DNA of 64,000 nucleotides from Echinococcus granulosus (Eukaryota > Platyhelminthes > Cestoda > Cyclophyllidea > Taeniidae): assembly GCF_000524195.1 (NCBI RefSeq), contig NW_020170382.1, positions 660,370-724,369 on the forward strand, in the 5' to 3' direction. The notes below the pieces were generated by a model. The model ran no database searches. It was not told the DNA's origin and saw nothing but the letters and a program-made list of their open reading frames with translations. The position numbers were made by a program, and so were the translations under genes. This document shows positions 60,589-64,000 of the stretch, in pieces. Every line of letters starts with the position of its first letter. The first letter of the stretch is position 1.

Positions 60589-63116
60589 ATGCTTTCCATT
60601 GTCAATTCGACAAAGTCTGCATGGAATGAGTTCCAGTTCCCGAAATTTCAGGTATTTTGTTCTCCTATAGAGTATGATCTTCAGGTTGAGATCGGTGAAA
60701 TAGCCTCTACGATTGCATCTGTTCAGGAGCGCGACCGTTTCTCGCGGAAAAAGCTGGTTGATGCTCTTCTTCAATTTCGTAATTCTGTTCCGGAGGTAAC
60801 TAACGGTTCTTCTAGTTGCGTAGAGTTCTTCCACTTTGTAAATTATCTAATTTATGGGTTTCATTCATTGGAGATGTAGCATTGGTTCCTTAACGCAGTC
60901 TTCTACTCCCTTTTGTACTGCCTGTCGATTTATTCTTTTTTGATCAAACAATTGGCAGATTAAGGAGCAAGTAATCAAGTGGCGATAGCGCACTTGTATG
61001 TCGTTGTAAAAGCACGTATACATTTGATGTCCAAGCCCTGCTATTCTCTCATCATGCATAACTGGGTAACTTCATTTCTTCAATATTTCAGTGTCCGTAC
61101 CCTTATTCTTTCGCCTGCTGTTATAAGAAATAATGTATCCTAAACTAAGTTTAGGCAGGGCTTGCAGCGTTGGGGCAGCCTTGAGTCAGTAACTTTTTTC
61201 ACCTCTCAGTGTGATTTCAAATATTGTTAAGGATTTAACTAAATTGTATTTCCTGTCTCTCGTGATCAGCTAAATTCAACTCGTCTTTAAAAGTGTAACT
61301 TATGGTTCCACTTCCATTTAAGTCTTCGTGCCGGATTTTCTGTCCCCTGGCCTTCAGATTGAACGTTAACTCTTGGTCTTGAAGCAGTTTTCCTGTATTT
61401 CTTATCCGGATCGCAGTCGAGGTTGTCGCTCAATCCATATTAACTTCGATTCCTCGCCACGGGTCTTATTTTTCATCCCAGGAAGTTAGAAAGGCTGCCG
61501 CATCAGTGTTGAAGAGCTTTCAAACAGAAGTTGACAGACTGACCATCAGAAGTCAAAAGGCTGAGGACGCGTTTATCCAAGTCTACCAGTGTCTTGCTGA
61601 AATGCCAGGTACCATTTAGCCTAACTTAATTTATTTTGTATTACAGAAAGACCGTTTTTGCAAAGCAGTACTATTAGACTATTGGGTCTATGCTCAAGTG
61701 CGTGAATAGAGGTACCAAATATTTTGGTAAATGGATAAGCTTCCCAAAAAAACTGAATTTAAAATTGCTTATTTCTTTAGAGACAGTGGGGAATAAATCA
61801 CCTTGAACTGTCCTATGATGCTTGGATCTCAGATCTGCATACTTTTTTTTGACTCCTTTCCGCTCTTTCAAATGGGCAAATTATATATTTGATCATATTC
61901 ATTTAGACTAATCACGATAATCATGGTTCGCATAGTTCTGTAGTGAATATCATTATTGTTTTGCAGTTGTATTTCACTACTAACTGCCAAATGTTTGATC
62001 TCAAATCATCACAGTTTCTGCAGTTAGAAGGCACAGTTATTTCAAAAGGGATCAGTCAACTTTTCTCTGCGTATCATTCACTTACTGGACTCTAATGCTC
62101 CTCGTAGTACTTTATGTTTGTTCAATTTCTTCCAAATATAAATAGCTTCGATATTTTCGTTCCACATTCCCCTCGTTTTTTTTCGGGTGACTTTATCGAC
62201 AACTGTTTGAGCATAGGCTCAAGATTTATTCATTGGAGTGGAATCCACCTACTACTTCTGTTCTTCGAACAATTTTTAAGAAGTTACGAGCAGCAAAGTT
62301 CACCTACTTGGTTAAGTGTTAGGGCTTTGTGTATGGTCCAATGAATGTATCCACTCGCTTCCATTAAATGGTAGTCGAGCTACAGGGAAATCTTCATTCT
62401 TTGCCAATGAATCGACATGTTTTTTTAAGAATTTTGACCACGAGGGTTCTCTCTATTCGCACTTGAGGCATTACCTTCTTAGGCCTCGACTTGAGCTAAT
62501 AAATTACGGAGGAAGAGGTAGCCTTGGTGGTTTACTCGTCTGATAATATCTCAAAAGTAAAATAGGGAAATCCAGGTGAAATGCCAATATCGAAGCCTAA
62601 TCACTTGACCCGCTCATTTAAACTGTTTCGGCCTGCTACCGTCACTCTACTTCAAAAAGTCGGTATAGCAGTCGAACCCGAATTTAAACTTGTTAAAGTA
62701 TGTCAAGTTCAGCATTGGTCACTACTGAAATCAACTAATCAGTTCTTGTTATATGTGATCGCTTTTTATTTATTGGTTACAAAGTAATCGGACCATTTTG
62801 GCAGTAATGGTACAATGCATCCCTAAGTAACTGATTCTATCCCGCTAGATCATGTAAACATTATTTTATCCTCAGCCTTACCGTTACATTTTCTTTCCTT
62901 ATTCTTACTGTCCTCTTACTCATCATTTCTGTCCTGCAATATGGATACAAAGAATTCAATTGGCAACTTGTCTTTTAGATCCCTCTCTGGCTCTAGCGGA
63001 GGTAGAATCCATAAGCAAAGAAGCCCAGTGCGCCTCAGATCTGAAGATTGAGAATGCGCGACTGCGAGAGACCATCGAGGGATTGAAAAGGGGACTCTAC
63101 GTGGGCAAATCGGAAG
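60589..63116 (+). CDS. CUX1: CASP/CUX1, N-terminal exons (gene continues past the window)
   Basis: This gene encodes the Golgi coiled-coil protein CASP, made from the CUX1 (cut homeobox) locus; only the shared N-terminus is visible. Exons: 60589-60651, 60685-60795, 61482-61608, 62979-63116, phases 0, 0, 1, 1. The protein aligns without gaps to human CASP: W-NEFQFPKFQ against W-KRFDLQQLQ, then RKKLVDALLQFRNSVPE, VLKSFQTEVDRLTIRSQKAE, YQCLAEMPDPSLALAEVE and LKIENARLRETIEGL. The sequence is a heptad-rich coiled coil. The first ATG of the frame is taken as start. The end of the window falls in the next intron, so whether the homeobox end exists is unknown. Confidence 0.88.
60652..60684 (+). other. 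33-nt micro-intron in CASP
   Basis: The segment begins GTATTTTG and ends CTTCAG. Removing it gives an ungapped alignment to the CASP N-terminus; keeping it would insert 11 residues (VFCSPIEYDLQ) without a stop, because its length is a multiple of three. Confidence 0.75.
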
Positions 63117-64000
63117 GTGCGTTCTCTGCCGTATCTTACCACCTCTCACTCGTGTTACGCCTCCACTATTGGATGATTGCGAGGTCATGAGATTGTTCAC
63201 TTGAAACAAGTCATGCTCCAGCTTTGTACGACCTCTCCTCATCGACTTTCTTAGCCGATGAATTAACCAGCATTGATAATTGAGGCAAATGATACATCAA
63301 GCACATCCTGCATTGTAAATCAACACACTTTGAGGGTTTTTATTTGTGACTAGGACCCACTGTTAGCGTTAAACTTATTGTTCAAAATGTATTCGCATTT
63401 CGTGGTCGTAAGCTTGTACATCTTACCCAAGTTTTTTCAAATGTTCCCTTATACGATGCAGGTCATGAAATTTGCGCGTCTTAAATAACACCTCCCAATC
63501 CACGTCCTTGTAGGTATCGGATGATCAAAGAATTGTGTGGTTTTTGGTATAGTTCGCTGCAACGGTTTATTGTGACTTGTAGGGGACTGTAAAATGCATG
63601 CTATCAGTTATACGCGTGCACTGGAAGCATGGACATGTGTAAGTCTCTAGGTTCTCTCCCTTGTGCTCCTCATTCCTTCCCCGTTGCCTGAAACCCTTAT
63701 GTCATAAATGGTAGAAGGTGATACAAGTTTTGCAAATATTCTGGACAATGTGTATAGACATCGTCTCCGAAGCTGCGGTAGCCAGGTTCTAGCTAGATAT
63801 GTCGCAAAACAGAAAAGAGTTGGAGATTAATGTGTGAAGAACAGCCTTTACTAGTGTTTAAGGTCACGAGGGAAAAGGCGTGGAAGCTATCATTCAAACA
63901 ATCACCCTTTGGCATGCGCTGGAAGCAGATGACAGTAAGCTTCAAAGACTGACAATTTGTCGTCTTTCGTATTTTTTAATGTGTTATGCAGATGTGCCGT
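63117..64000. other. CASP intron running off the window
   Basis: It starts with the donor GTGCGT after the fourth CASP exon. No further exon was recognised. The last 550 bases are copy 2 of the dispersed repeat also seen at 46482-47000. Confidence 0.5.
63450..64000 (+). repeat. Dispersed repeat, copy 2 (matches 46482-47000 on the minus strand)
   Basis: The last 76 bases are almost identical to the reverse complement of 46482-46565, and looser similarity extends left to about 63450. The copy is cut by the window edge. It lies in a CASP intron. Confidence 0.6.

Overview
The window looks like nuclear DNA of a flatworm, most likely a tapeworm. Genes are split by spliceosomal GT-AG introns. Most introns are long, but several are only 60-90 nt and one is 33 nt, a size known from flatworms. 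The protein-coding matches are ordinary animal genes. Several degenerate ~1 kb elements fit the terminal-repeat retrotransposon in miniature (TRIM) class that has been reported in taeniid tapeworms. The species cannot be fixed from the sequence alone. Two runs of 100 N (9946-10045 and 20539-20638) are assembly gaps.

Layout from left to right. (1) 2781-19187, plus strand: the 3' part of an ELK-type (KCNH) voltage-gated potassium channel, from the pore to the C-terminus. The exons for the PAS domain and S1-S5 must lie to the left of the window. Three TRIM-like elements sit in its introns. (2) 19188-27489: a gene-poor stretch holding a gap, a fourth TRIM-like element and a broken LTR. (3) 27490-40586, plus strand: a complete 14-exon gene for the DEAH-box splicing helicase DHX38/PRP16, 1195 codons with every exon phase consistent. 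(4) 42169-42863, plus strand: a complete 3-exon gene for the 70-residue proteasome/TREX-2 subunit SEM1 (DSS1). (5) About 43-48.1 kb: mostly non-coding, with one arm of a ~0.4 kb inverted repeat pair, a dispersed repeat and an unassigned exon-like ORF. (6) 48623-59241, minus strand: a sugar transporter of the SLC2A/GLUT family with two alternative terminal exons, each coding for the last three membrane helices. (7) 60589 to beyond 63116, plus strand: the first four exons of CASP/CUX1, divergent from the transporter.

The genes are unrelated housekeeping or membrane genes and do not form a pathway. The most interesting structures are the duplicated, phase-matched last exons of the transporter; the parallel set of LTR elements with recognisable polypurine tracts, all antisense to the channel gene; a 33-nt intron in CASP that is invisible in reading frame; and two separate repeat families that link distant parts of the window. 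Coordinates of splice sites were read by eye from GT/AG signals, reading-frame phase and similarity to remembered family sequences. No alignment or search was run.
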